From an uncultured bacterium (GTDB lineage Bacteria > Bacteroidota > Ignavibacteria > Kapaibacteriales > UBA4661), in contig CALCNX010000048.1 of assembly GCA_937899715.1 (NCBI GenBank), positions 102,507 through 166,506 of the forward strand: a DNA stretch of 64,000 bases, read 5' to 3'. Every line of letters starts with the position of its first letter. Position 1 is the stretch's first letter. Made by a program: the position numbers and the translations under genes. Below, one piece after another: positions 7,851-15,787 of the stretch. The notes under the pieces were generated by a model. That model made no database searches, was not told where the DNA came from, and worked only from the letters and a program-made list of their open reading frames with translations.

Positions 7851-8585
7851 TTATTTCCCTTCGGCAAAAAGTTTGGTTTGGTTGTAGATTTCCGTGAGGT
7901 CGTTGAGATTGTTCAGCGTACCTTGCTCAAGTAATAATCGGGTATTCGGTGATGCGACTGCGCGCTGCTGCGCCTCCAAGAGCCGTGCCATCACGAAACC
8001 CGTGCTGACAAGACTGAGACCGCCATACGCTTTGGGAACAAGCTGTTTCCCATCGTATTTTGTAATACACTCCACCGCAAGAGCCTTCTGTTCAGCACTG
8101 CTTAGTTGGCGTATTATCTCGCGCTGCGCAAGGAATATTTCTACAAAACTGAGTTCAAAAGAAAAACGTCCACTTTCTATCAGGCTTGTTTTCTTTTCAG
8201 CATCGGCGGTTTGTAGGCGTTGGTAGAGGGTCAGCATTGTGGCGGCGGCATCGGGGCGCTTGAAAAGTTCTTGCAAGCCGTTAAAGTTTTCCAGCCTAAA
8301 ACTGAAGGCTTTTTGGACGCTGTTGGAAGCATATATCTCCGGCATAAAAGGAAACTTCAGGCACGATAGCAAAAGTGCTTCGGTCGCCAGGCGTTTGAGT
8401 ACGTCGTCGGGAATTTGAGAGCGCTTCCATGCTTCAGGTACCGTCATAGTGCCCGTGATAGCAACTTTGGGGAACTCAAACGGTGTCGTTATACGGTTGG
8501 CGGGCTGCCCCTGCGCTTGGGCATAGAGCGGAAAAGAAGACAAAACCCCCATACAGAAGGTGAGGAGCACAAGACGTTGTAGCAT
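7851..8585 (-). CDS. Exported protein of unknown function, first of a paralogous pair
   Basis: The ATG at 8585 is chosen because AGGA lies seven bases upstream; the longer frame would need a TTG at 8600. The 244-residue product has a signal peptide (LVLLTFCMGVLSSFPLYAQA). The mature helical part includes VLKRLATEALLLSCLKFPFM, NFNGLQELFKRPDAAATMLT and FVEIFLAQREIIRQLSSAEQ, a pattern I associate with uncharacterised Bacteroidota exported proteins. It is the first gene after a triple 21-bp repeat and a LytTR gene, and is coupled to the next gene. Confidence 0.7.
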   Translation of the reverse strand: MLQRLVLLTFCMGVLSSFPLYAQAQGQPANRITTPFEFPKVAITGTMTVPEAWKRSQIPDDVLKRLATEALLLSCLKFPFMPEIYASNSVQKAFSFRLENFNGLQELFKRPDAAATMLTLYQRLQTADAEKKTSLIESGRFSFELSFVEIFLAQREIIRQLSSAEQKALAVECITKYDGKQLVPKAYGGLSLVSTGFVMARLLEAQQRAVASPNTRLLLEQGTLNNLNDLTEIYNQTKLFAEGK

Positions 8586-8775
8586 AGCGAAATCCTGCAA
8601 AATAGTTTTTCAGCTCCATAGTGAGATTATTGTTGCATCCGAATTGGTATGGTTCGCTCATGCCTATACCCTAATTCCAATACATTGCCCGTCCATGCGA
8701 GCAGAAACATGGCGGGGCGGCGTACTTTTTTGTACGCTACCAAACTACATCATTCCCATCCTGCGGGCAAGCCCT

Positions 8776-8836
8776 TCGGAAAATCCTGTCCCGATATCGG
8801 AAAATCTCGTCCGTTTTTCGGAAAATCTTGCCCACC
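8776..8836. repeat. Three direct repeats with exact 21-bp period
   Basis: TCGGAAAATC starts at 8776, 8797 and 8818, each followed by a related hexamer (CTGTCC, TCGTCC, TTGCCC). The period equals about two helical turns, and LytTR-type regulators bind direct repeats of about this spacing. The array lies between the LytTR gene (stop at 8860) and the start of the paralog pair at 8585. Binding is inferred, not shown. Confidence 0.8.
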
Positions 8837-8859
8837 ACATTCACATGGCTTTTCAAATG

Positions 8860-9267
8860 TTACCGCTTCTCGTAGTATTCCCGCCATCGGCGGATAAATT
8901 CAGCTTTGTAGGTACGCGAAACGGGATATGACTTCTGTACGCCACATTCCATCACGCGCACGATTGCTTCTTTGCCGACGGATTTCCAAGAAGGGCAGTA
9001 GGCAAGATTCACAATGAGCGACTGATTGCAGCGCACGAGAGTTGAGGCTGCACTGTGCTCCTGCTCAAATTCCTTCAGAGAGTGAAAGACCGTGAGCGTT
9101 TTTGCTTCATCGCCGAAGTGCAGCAATGAGTTTTTGCCATCGCTTGTGAAGCAGCGAATGCGCTCCGCCTCAATAGCTTGAGTACCCGTCGCCGTCCGAA
9201 GAACTACTATCTGAGAGGGTATAAGATTTGCCCTGAATGTATGAGCGGACGTTACGTCTGTCGTCAT
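8860..9267 (-). CDS. Stand-alone LytTR DNA-binding regulator
   Basis: The ATG at 9267 gives 135 residues consisting almost entirely of one LytTR domain. The IEAERIRCFTSDGKNSLLHF strand set, the LKEFEQEH helix, VRCNQSLIVNLAYCPSWK (the typical hxR-hh-N-hxxI pattern) and the terminal SYPVSRTYKAEFIRRWREY segment all fit. There is no receiver or membrane domain, so its activity must be controlled by another protein or by its own level. No strong Shine-Dalgarno precedes the start. It is divergent from carA and upstream of the exported paralog pair, with a 21-bp-period repeat array in between. Confidence 0.85.
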   Translation of the reverse strand: MTTDVTSAHTFRANLIPSQIVVLRTATGTQAIEAERIRCFTSDGKNSLLHFGDEAKTLTVFHSLKEFEQEHSAASTLVRCNQSLIVNLAYCPSWKSVGKEAIVRVMECGVQKSYPVSRTYKAEFIRRWREYYEKR

Positions 9268-9626
9268 AGAGAGAGAATAAAATAATATGGTTGAATATGT
9301 GCAGTCTGCAAGCAAAGACCACGAGAAGAGGGCTTGCATCCGACACAATGAAAATCACAATAAAAAAATTGCACATTTTCGGAGAACTCAAATGTACGAA
9401 AAAAGGCAAGACCACACAAATCCAGCGATCGCGAGCAAATGTCCGATGCCTCACAGGCTGAAGAGTGTTATGAAAAGATATAACGGCAGCCATAAAGGCA
9501 ACATATTCATCGTTGGCAAAGTCCCGCAAATTCCGTATTTTGTATGCTTGTGTGCTGCTGCGTAACGCCCGCGCCGTAGCAATACGACAGCTCAATAGCG
9601 GCGAATTTTTGTTCTGACACAAACAC
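9268..9626. other. Divergent intergenic region between the LytTR gene and carA
   Basis: About 359 bp without a convincing gene. It must carry promoters in both directions. Short open frames here lack family features and good start contexts. No riboswitch or clear hairpin was recognised upstream of carA. Confidence 0.5.
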
Positions 9627-10766
9627 ATGACACCAGCACTCTTAGCGCTTGAAAACGGAATGACCTTCCGCGGTTTTGCTTTCGGGGACGTAGAAGCAGA
9701 AGCACAGGGCGAAGTAATTTTCAATACTGCCATGACTGGCTACCAAGAAGCACTCACCGATCCCAGCTATTACGGGCAAATCCTAACCTTTACCTATCCG
9801 CATATCGGCAATTATGGCGTGAATGTTCACGATGTCGAATCCGCGACCATGCAAGCGGCGGGCTTGATTGTGCGGGAATATTCGCAAACGTACTCGAATT
9901 GGCGGGCAACGCACTCGCTGGCAGAATTTTTACAGATGAATAATAAAATGGGAATTGAGGGACTGGATACGCGAGCGTTGGTGCGAGTGCTCAGAAGCGA
10001 AGGCGTAATGCGGGGTATCATCTCGGCAAAGGAAACTAATGCTGATGTACTCATAGACCGTGCGCGTGCTATTGCCAGCATGGACGGGCTTGATTTGACA
10101 GGCTACGTTACCTGCAAGGAAGCGCATCTCTACCAAGAGTCCGATGAGCCGTATATTCTCGGCGTAAATGGTTACCGTGCGCCGAAGAAACTACGAGTGG
10201 CAGCGATTGATTATGGCATCAAAAAGAACATTCTTCGCCGTCTGGCAAGTTACGGCTGCGAAATTATGCTCTTTCCCTCCAATGCTACGGCAGAGGACAT
10301 ACGTGCGTATAACCCCGATGGAATCTTTCTTTCCAATGGTCCCGGCGACCCCGCTGCGGTAAACATTGACGCCGTACGTGAACTTCTTACCGAAACCCCC
10401 GTCTTTGGTATTTGCTTGGGGCACCAAATCTTGGGTTTGGCGTTGAATGCGAGCACCTATAAAATGAAATTTGGTCATCGCGGCGTGAATCATCCTGTGA
10501 AGAATCTTCTCACGGGAGGAATTGAAATTACTTCGCAGAATCACGGTTTTGCTGTGGATGCAGCATCTATGCCGCCGGAGATTGAATTGACACATATCAA
10601 TTTGAACGATAATACGGTTTCCGGCTTCCGTCACCGAACCCTGCCCATCTTTTGTGTGCAATACCACCCCGAAGCAGCGCCCGGTACGCACGATTCAGAC
10701 TATCTTTTTCGTCAATTTGTCGAAGCTATGAACACTCACAAAAGCTCTTTGGTTGCAGTTGCATAA
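9627..10766 (+). CDS. carA: Carbamoyl-phosphate synthase small (glutaminase) subunit
   Basis: A 379-residue protein with the normal CarA layout: an N-terminal domain (LENGMTFRGFAFG, EVIFNTAMTGYQEALTDPSY) and a C-terminal class I glutamine amidotransferase domain. The nucleophile is Cys263 in GICLGHQILG, and the His-Glu pair is in VQYHPEAAPG. It hydrolyses glutamine and passes ammonia to CarB, making carbamoyl phosphate for arginine and pyrimidines. carB is not in the window. The next gene is an arginine-linked GNAT, and argG and argC are about 20 kb further on. Confidence 0.97.
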   Translation: MTPALLALENGMTFRGFAFGDVEAEAQGEVIFNTAMTGYQEALTDPSYYGQILTFTYPHIGNYGVNVHDVESATMQAAGLIVREYSQTYSNWRATHSLAEFLQMNNKMGIEGLDTRALVRVLRSEGVMRGIISAKETNADVLIDRARAIASMDGLDLTGYVTCKEAHLYQESDEPYILGVNGYRAPKKLRVAAIDYGIKKNILRRLASYGCEIMLFPSNATAEDIRAYNPDGIFLSNGPGDPAAVNIDAVRELLTETPVFGICLGHQILGLALNASTYKMKFGHRGVNHPVKNLLTGGIEITSQNHGFAVDAASMPPEIELTHINLNDNTVSGFRHRTLPIFCVQYHPEAAPGTHDSDYLFRQFVEAMNTHKSSLVAVA

Positions 10767-10886
10767 AGTGTTTGTTGTATAAGCACTTCCTGTATAATTA
10801 CATTTGCTGCATCGTGCAGCCAATATTGTTACTGGTATTGGATTTTTCAACGATATTTTTCTCCATTGTTCTTCGTTATTACGCTC

Positions 10887-11672
10887 ATGTCTAATAGTGA
10901 TACTTCACCTGTCCTCGAACCTCCGGTCAACGCAGCGCCCGTTCTTTCGCTTCCTGTTCTTCAGCCAGTTACCTCTCAAGCACCCGACCGCTTCACGGTA
11001 CAGGTTGCCAGCGACGAGCACACACGCTTTGCTGAGGGAATTTGTGCTGAAATGGAAGCATCAGCAAAGGTGCGCGGCACGGGGATTGCCAAGCGCAAGC
11101 CGGAATATATCATCAACAAAATGCACGAAGGCAAGGCGGTCATTGCTCTCACGGACGACGGTCGTTTTGCGGGTTTTTGCTATATTGAGACATGGAGCGG
11201 CAAAGAATTTGTTGCTAATTCGGGATTGATTGTTGTGCCGGAATTTCGCAAAGATGGTTTAGCAAAGCGCATCAAACAGCGTATTTTCGAGCTTTCCCGC
11301 GAAAAATATCCCGATGCAAAAATTTTTGGTATCACTACCAGTCACGCAGTAATGAAAATTAACACCGAGCTTGGTTATGTGCCCGCCCCTTTCTCCGAAT
11401 TGACGCAAGACGAAACCTTTTGGAATGGTTGTAGCTCTTGCCCGAATTACGATATTCTATCCAGAACACAGCGTAAAATGTGCCTTTGTACGGGTATGCT
11501 TTTTGACCCAAATGACCCACATCCCATTGTGGAGCGTGTCGCGGAGCATTTGAGTCCTGAGATTGCGGCGCAACTTTTGAACGGGGAATCTCTCGAGAGT
11601 AATCCTTCTGAAAATGATGGAGTAGAAAACAGAGAAGTAGAAAACAGAGAAGTAGAAAACAGGAATGAATAG
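10887..11672 (+). CDS. GNAT acetyltransferase of the argG-associated Bacteroidota type
   Basis: The ATG at 10887 is preferred over an in-frame TTG at 10866, giving 261 residues. The GNAT core includes MEASAKVRGTGIAKRKPEYI, KAVIALTDDGRFAGFCYIE, SGLIVVPEFRKDGLAKRIKQ and IFELSREKYPDAKIFGITTS. A C-terminal four-cysteine segment (NGCSSCPNYDILSRTQRKMC, then LC) follows. I recall close relatives encoded beside argG in Bacteroidota, where a role in the first acylation step of arginine synthesis has been proposed; function here is inference. It follows carA by 120 bp. The last residues are three tandem VENRE-like repeats that look recently expanded. Confidence 0.8.
   Translation: MSNSDTSPVLEPPVNAAPVLSLPVLQPVTSQAPDRFTVQVASDEHTRFAEGICAEMEASAKVRGTGIAKRKPEYIINKMHEGKAVIALTDDGRFAGFCYIETWSGKEFVANSGLIVVPEFRKDGLAKRIKQRIFELSREKYPDAKIFGITTSHAVMKINTELGYVPAPFSELTQDETFWNGCSSCPNYDILSRTQRKMCLCTGMLFDPNDPHPIVERVAEHLSPEIAAQLLNGESLESNPSENDGVENREVENREVENRNE
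11622..11666 (+). repeat. Three tandem 15-bp repeats at the end of the GNAT gene
   Basis: GTAGAAAACAGAGAA occurs at 11622 and 11637, with a variant copy at 11652. In frame it encodes Val-Glu-Asn-Arg-Glu units just before the stop codon, so copy number changes would alter tail length without a frameshift. Confidence 0.9.
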
Positions 11673-11843
11673 TAAAAATTCTGCGAATAGCGAAGAAATT
11701 TCTTGCTGAGCAGCATTTTTTGCAAATCGCGCTTGCAATTAACGCTCTAATACGCTATGTTGTGCTTCAAAATCCGATGTGTTGGCGAAAGCCCCATCGT
11801 TCTCCCTCCATCCTACTTCTTGCCTCTCACGGTGGGGTGTTCA

Positions 11844-12341
11844 ATGAAAACCGTTTCAAAAGCATATTGTACGCACGGGAAGCGACAGCCTCACTTTCTC
11901 GTTCTTCCTTTTCTTTCTTTGTTGTTAGTGCTTGGCACTTCATGGTTTGCGGGCTGTAGCGACGAAATACTTAATCCTCCGGTGGAAATTCCTTCGGGTG
12001 AGTACCGAGGCCAGTATACGCTTACGCATAACAATCCTGCCGATACTCTTGGTTTACGGGGTGGTTTGAGTGAAATAAACTTGTCCATAAATTCAACCCT
12101 CAAAACATACAGCCTTACGCCCTTTGGCGACAGTTCAAGAATTCTTTCCAGCCAAGGTGCATACAAGCTGGCGTATCGGAAGGTTACCTTTACTGACCGC
12201 TCCATGAAAACGGTATCTGATATGTCGCTTTTGCTCAATGGTGAATTCACATATACTTTCGATGGAGCAAATCTGGTTCTCACACAAAGTGATGCCGTGA
12301 CAAAGCGTGAGAGGTCATTTTTTCTCTTGCGAGCACGGTAA
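11844..12341 (+). CDS. Small lipoprotein of unknown function
   Basis: The ATG at 11844 gives 165 residues and a clear lipoprotein signal: basic N-terminus, hydrophobic LVLPFLSLLLVLGTSW, and a WFAGC lipobox. The mature part (GEYRGQYTLTHNN, KTYSLTPFGDSSRI, ANLVLTQSDAV) reads as a small beta-sandwich or lipocalin-like domain ending in Arg-rich RSFFLLRAR. No named family is recognised. It lies between the GNAT gene and enolase, same strand, with enolase starting 87 bp downstream. Confidence 0.75.
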   Translation: MKTVSKAYCTHGKRQPHFLVLPFLSLLLVLGTSWFAGCSDEILNPPVEIPSGEYRGQYTLTHNNPADTLGLRGGLSEINLSINSTLKTYSLTPFGDSSRILSSQGAYKLAYRKVTFTDRSMKTVSDMSLLLNGEFTYTFDGANLVLTQSDAVTKRERSFFLLRAR

Positions 12342-12428
12342 AGGGGACTTTCACGATAAACTACCACAATAAAAACTACATTCTACACTTCACATTTTTC
12401 TAAATTCCTCCAATTTTTTTCTTCGTCT

Positions 12429-13727
12429 ATGGCTACAATTCTCGACATCCAAGCCCGCGAAATACTTGATTCACGCGGCAATCCTACTGTTGAAGCTGAT
12501 GTGATTTTGGATGATTATTCCTTTGGACGTGCTGCTGTGCCGTCTGGTGCAAGCACCGGTGCGCACGAAGCTCACGAACTCCGCGACGACGACAAAAAAC
12601 GCTATCTTGGCAAAGGTGTTTTGAAAGCAGTGGAAGCAATCGAAGGCGAAATCAGCGAAGCGCTCATTGGTGAGGATGCAAGCGACCAAGTGGAAATTGA
12701 CCGCCTCCTACGGGAATTGGACGGTACGCCGAACAAAAAGCGGCTGGGTGCAAACGCCATTCTTGCTGTCTCGCTCGCAACCGCAAAAGCAGCGGCAGAC
12801 TCACACGAACTGGAGCTTTTCCGCTATATCGGCGGACCGAACGCAAAAGTTCTTCCTGTGCCGCTTATGAATATTATTAACGGCGGTCATCATGCCGATA
12901 ACAATGTAGATTTTCAGGAGTTTATGATTGTGCCCGTAAAAGCGGACAGCTTCAGTACCGCAATCCGCATGGGAACGGAAATTTTTCATGCGCTCAAGGG
13001 TGTTTTGAAAGCAAAAGGCGCAAATACGGCTGTTGGCGACGAAGGCGGCTTCGCGCCATCACTTGCCTCCAACGAAGAAGCACTGGATGTGATTATGCAG
13101 GCTATCGAAAAAGCAGGTTACAAGCCGGGCGACGACATCATGCTTGCGCTTGACGTAGCTGCCAGTGAAATGGTGAATGCTTCCGGCAAAGAAGGCGTGT
13201 ACAAGCTCTACAAATCCTCGCAAGAAGAAAAATCCAGCGATGATATGGTCTCGTGGTACAAAGACCTCAGCAAAAAATATCCGATTATTTCCATCGAAGA
13301 CGGTATGGCAGAAGAAGATTGGAAAGGCTGGGCAAAGTTGACGAAAGAACTTGGTTCATCAGTGCAGCTTGTCGGCGATGATCTTTTCGTCACAAACGTC
13401 GATTTCTTGCAGCGCGGCATCAACGAAAATGTTGGGAATTCAATTTTGGTGAAAGTGAACCAAATCGGTTCGCTCACTGAGACTCTTGATGCCATAGCGC
13501 TTGCGCAGCGCAATAGCTATACCGCAATCATCTCGCACCGTTCGGGCGAGACCGAAGACACAACAATTGCAGACCTCTCAGTAGCCACTAACGCCGGACA
13601 AATCAAAACTGGTTCCGCGAGCCGTACTGACCGTATTGCAAAGTACAACCAGCTTTTGCGAATTGAACAAATGCTGGGCATTCAGGCGGTCTACCCGGGT
13701 TTATCAGCCTTCAAAGTGAAACGATAA
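12429..13727 (+). CDS. eno: Enolase
   Basis: A 432-residue enolase of normal length. The start (MATILDIQAREILDSRGNPT) and the signature blocks PSGASTGAHEAHELRD, NGGHHADNNVDFQEFMIVP, GDEGGFAPSL, SIEDGMAEEDWKGW and ISHRSGETEDTTIADL are all intact. It converts 2-phosphoglycerate to phosphoenolpyruvate with Mg2+ in the cytoplasm. Other glycolytic or sugar-phosphate genes in the window are the phosphohexomutase just downstream and pfkA at 39 kb. Confidence 0.98.
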   Translation: MATILDIQAREILDSRGNPTVEADVILDDYSFGRAAVPSGASTGAHEAHELRDDDKKRYLGKGVLKAVEAIEGEISEALIGEDASDQVEIDRLLRELDGTPNKKRLGANAILAVSLATAKAAADSHELELFRYIGGPNAKVLPVPLMNIINGGHHADNNVDFQEFMIVPVKADSFSTAIRMGTEIFHALKGVLKAKGANTAVGDEGGFAPSLASNEEALDVIMQAIEKAGYKPGDDIMLALDVAASEMVNASGKEGVYKLYKSSQEEKSSDDMVSWYKDLSKKYPIISIEDGMAEEDWKGWAKLTKELGSSVQLVGDDLFVTNVDFLQRGINENVGNSILVKVNQIGSLTETLDAIALAQRNSYTAIISHRSGETEDTTIADLSVATNAGQIKTGSASRTDRIAKYNQLLRIEQMLGIQAVYPGLSAFKVKR

Positions 13728-13737
13728 ATACGCGAGA

Positions 13738-13764
13738 AGTGTTTTTGAACACTGACTGTTTTTA
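13738..13764 (+). terminator. Weak terminator-like hairpin after eno
   Basis: A 6-bp stem AGTGTT/AACACT with a TTTG loop lies 11 bp after the eno stop and is followed after GACTG by five T. The stem is short and AT-rich, so termination would be partial. Confidence 0.45.
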
Positions 13765-13892
13765 CTTATAGCATAAATTTCTATATCACCGGGACGTAAG
13801 AACGGCAGCGTGTGTGAAGAAAAAGCCGATACCCCGAAAGAAGTCGTCATACTTAACTTACCGATATGTTTCATTTTTAATGGTGTACCGAT

Positions 13893-15290
13893 ATGATAGT
13901 TTTTGGTACGGATGGTTGGCGCGGACTGATTGCCCGCGACTTTACCTTTGAAAACGTACAGATTGTTGCTCTTGCAACTGCGCTGTATGCTCTAAAAGTT
14001 GACAAAAAGAAAGCAAGTGTCGTCATCGGCTACGATGCTCGTTTCCTCTCCAGACAATTTGCCGAAGAAGCAGCGTGCGTTATGGCTTCCAAAGGGGTTG
14101 TGGTGCATATCACCGAAGCGATTGCTTCCACGCCTCAAGTGTCTTTTGCTACCAAGCAAAAGAAAGCAACCATTGGTGTCGTTATCACAGCCAGCCATAA
14201 TCCTGCCGAATATAACGGATATAAGCTCAAAAGTAGCACTGGTGGACCGGCTTTCCCAGAAGTCATCGCGGAAGTAGAAAAAGAGTTGGCGGCACTTGAA
14301 AAGAAGCGCCCGGCTATCAAGCTCAAGACGTTTGATGAATATGTCAAAGAGAAATTGGTTCGTCCTTTCGGCTCTAAAGAGTCGTATTTGCGCTATGTGA
14401 AGCGTAAAATTGATATGCCGCTGATTATCAAATCCGGCGTAAAGGTGCTATTCGACCCCATGCACGGCGCGGGTATCAACACGATTAAAGACCTTTTACC
14501 CAAAGCCGACGAAATTCACGGTGAATACAACCCGTCCTTTGGCGAAATTGACCACCCCGAACCAATGGCGGAGTATCTGCCAACGCTTATCGAAAAGGTC
14601 AAAGAGGGCAAGTACGACGTTGGTTTGGCAACAGACGGCGATGCAGATCGTTTGGGTGCTGTGGATGAAAACGGACATTTCGTCGATTCGCACAAAGTAT
14701 TTATGCTGCTTTTGAAGTATTTGTATGAGGACAAAAAGAAGCGCGGCGCTGTGGCGAAAACCATCGCACTGACTTCGATGGTAAACAAATACTGCGATAA
14801 ATATGGAATCAAATTGCACGAGCTCCCGATTGGTTTCAAGTACGTTAGTAAGCTGATGGCAACGGATAAAATCCTTATTGGCGGCGAGGAATCGGGCGGT
14901 CTGGGGACAATTATTCATATTCCGGAGCGTGACGGTATTTTCAACGGAATGTTGCTCTTGGAGATGATGGCAAAGCGCAAGAAGAAACTGAGCGAACTGG
15001 TGGAAGAACTCGAAGATGAGTTCGGTGTTCATCGCTATCGCCGCCGTGATGTGCGCACGACAGAGAAAATCAAGCAAGACATTCTCAAAGCCTGTGCAAA
15101 AAAGCCCAAGCAACTTGGTCGCTACAAAGTGACCTCGATTGACACCAAAGACGGTTACAAGTTTTTCATTGACAAAGGTTGGTTGCTTATTCGTGCATCG
15201 GGCACAGAGCCGCTTTTGCGCTATTACGCCGAAGCCGATTCGATGAATAAAGTAAATGAGCTTTTGGAAGAAGGCTTGAAAATGAAGTAA
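13893..15290 (+). CDS. Phosphohexomutase (phosphoglucomutase/phosphomannomutase family)
   Basis: A 465-residue alpha-D-phosphohexomutase. The phosphoserine is Ser101 in ITASHNPAEYNGYK. Mg2+ is bound by ATDGDADRLG, the sugar loop is GGEESGGLGT, and the phosphate loop is IRASGTEPLLRYYAE. These enzymes interconvert hexose 1- and 6-phosphates; glucose versus mannose or glucosamine preference cannot be settled by eye, though the GGEESGG loop fits a phosphoglucomutase. A strong terminator follows 37 bp after the stop. Confidence 0.92.
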   Translation: MIVFGTDGWRGLIARDFTFENVQIVALATALYALKVDKKKASVVIGYDARFLSRQFAEEAACVMASKGVVVHITEAIASTPQVSFATKQKKATIGVVITASHNPAEYNGYKLKSSTGGPAFPEVIAEVEKELAALEKKRPAIKLKTFDEYVKEKLVRPFGSKESYLRYVKRKIDMPLIIKSGVKVLFDPMHGAGINTIKDLLPKADEIHGEYNPSFGEIDHPEPMAEYLPTLIEKVKEGKYDVGLATDGDADRLGAVDENGHFVDSHKVFMLLLKYLYEDKKKRGAVAKTIALTSMVNKYCDKYGIKLHELPIGFKYVSKLMATDKILIGGEESGGLGTIIHIPERDGIFNGMLLLEMMAKRKKKLSELVEELEDEFGVHRYRRRDVRTTEKIKQDILKACAKKPKQLGRYKVTSIDTKDGYKFFIDKGWLLIRASGTEPLLRYYAEADSMNKVNELLEEGLKMK

Positions 15291-15327
15291 ACGACTACAA
15301 TAAAACGTAGGTTTTATGTGTCATTTG

Positions 15328-15361
15328 GGCAGAGTTTTCTTTACCGAGCTCTGCCTTTTTT
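15328..15361 (+). terminator. Intrinsic terminator after the phosphohexomutase gene
   Basis: The 7-bp GC-rich stem GGCAGAG/CTCTGCC with a 14-base loop runs straight into six T. It also argues against the upstream GTG start of the next frame, since that start would lie before the terminator. Confidence 0.9.
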
Positions 15362-15383
15362 ATCTCTCACCCCCAGCAATGCT

Positions 15384-15761
15384 ATGACGACGACAAGCAC
15401 CACTCCAACAAAGATCTCTCGACCGAAGCCGTATTTGCTTTCTATCGAATGGTCGGACGGCATAACAACGACCATCACACTCCGCGCCTTCCGCGATGAG
15501 TGCCCGTGCGCTTCCTGCAAAGGCGAAACCATCATGGGCACGACGTATTCTTTCGGGATGCAGGTAATGAAGCCAGGCAAGTATGAACTATTGAGTATTC
15601 AAGCGGTGGGGAATTACGCAATACAGGCTGATTGGAAAGACGGGCATAATACCGGACTCTATTCGTGGGATATATTGCGGCGCATCACTGATGATTTTGC
15701 TCTCTCTCCGCAGCAACGTGAAGAAATAGAGCGTCAGGCTGCAAGTGAAGGATTGGCATAG
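15384..15761 (+). CDS. DUF971 family protein
   Basis: Starting at the ATG at 15384, just after a terminator, the product has 125 residues. It matches the DUF971 (gamma-butyrobetaine hydroxylase N-terminal-like) fold: LSIEWSDGITTTITLRAFRD, the ECPCASCKGE zinc-binding-like motif, IQAVGNYAIQADWKDGHNTG and LYSWDILRRI. Such small proteins occur alone in many bacteria, sometimes beside Mrp/ApbC ATPases, and are tentatively linked to iron-sulfur metabolism. No such neighbour is present here. The gene converges with the membrane protein gene at 15788. Confidence 0.9.
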   Translation: MTTTSTTPTKISRPKPYLLSIEWSDGITTTITLRAFRDECPCASCKGETIMGTTYSFGMQVMKPGKYELLSIQAVGNYAIQADWKDGHNTGLYSWDILRRITDDFALSPQQREEIERQAASEGLA

Positions 15762-15787
15762 AGCTGTACCCGCGCAGCAAAGGGTTG

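Noticed and set aside
8776..8836. CRISPR array
   Set aside because: The 21-bp period leaves no room for spacers, and no cas genes are nearby.
8560..8931. Frame that reads the 21-bp repeats as SEN-type heptads
   Set aside because: The repeat is a multiple of three, so any frame looks repetitive; the frame overlaps the LytTR gene and lacks a plausible start context.
9287..9565. 92-residue plus-strand frame upstream of carA
   Set aside because: Composition is unlike a folded protein, no family features are present, and it lies in a divergent promoter region.
13857..13895. TACCGATATG repeated before the phosphohexomutase start
   Set aside because: Only two short copies; chance or a trivial duplication cannot be excluded and no regulator type fits.
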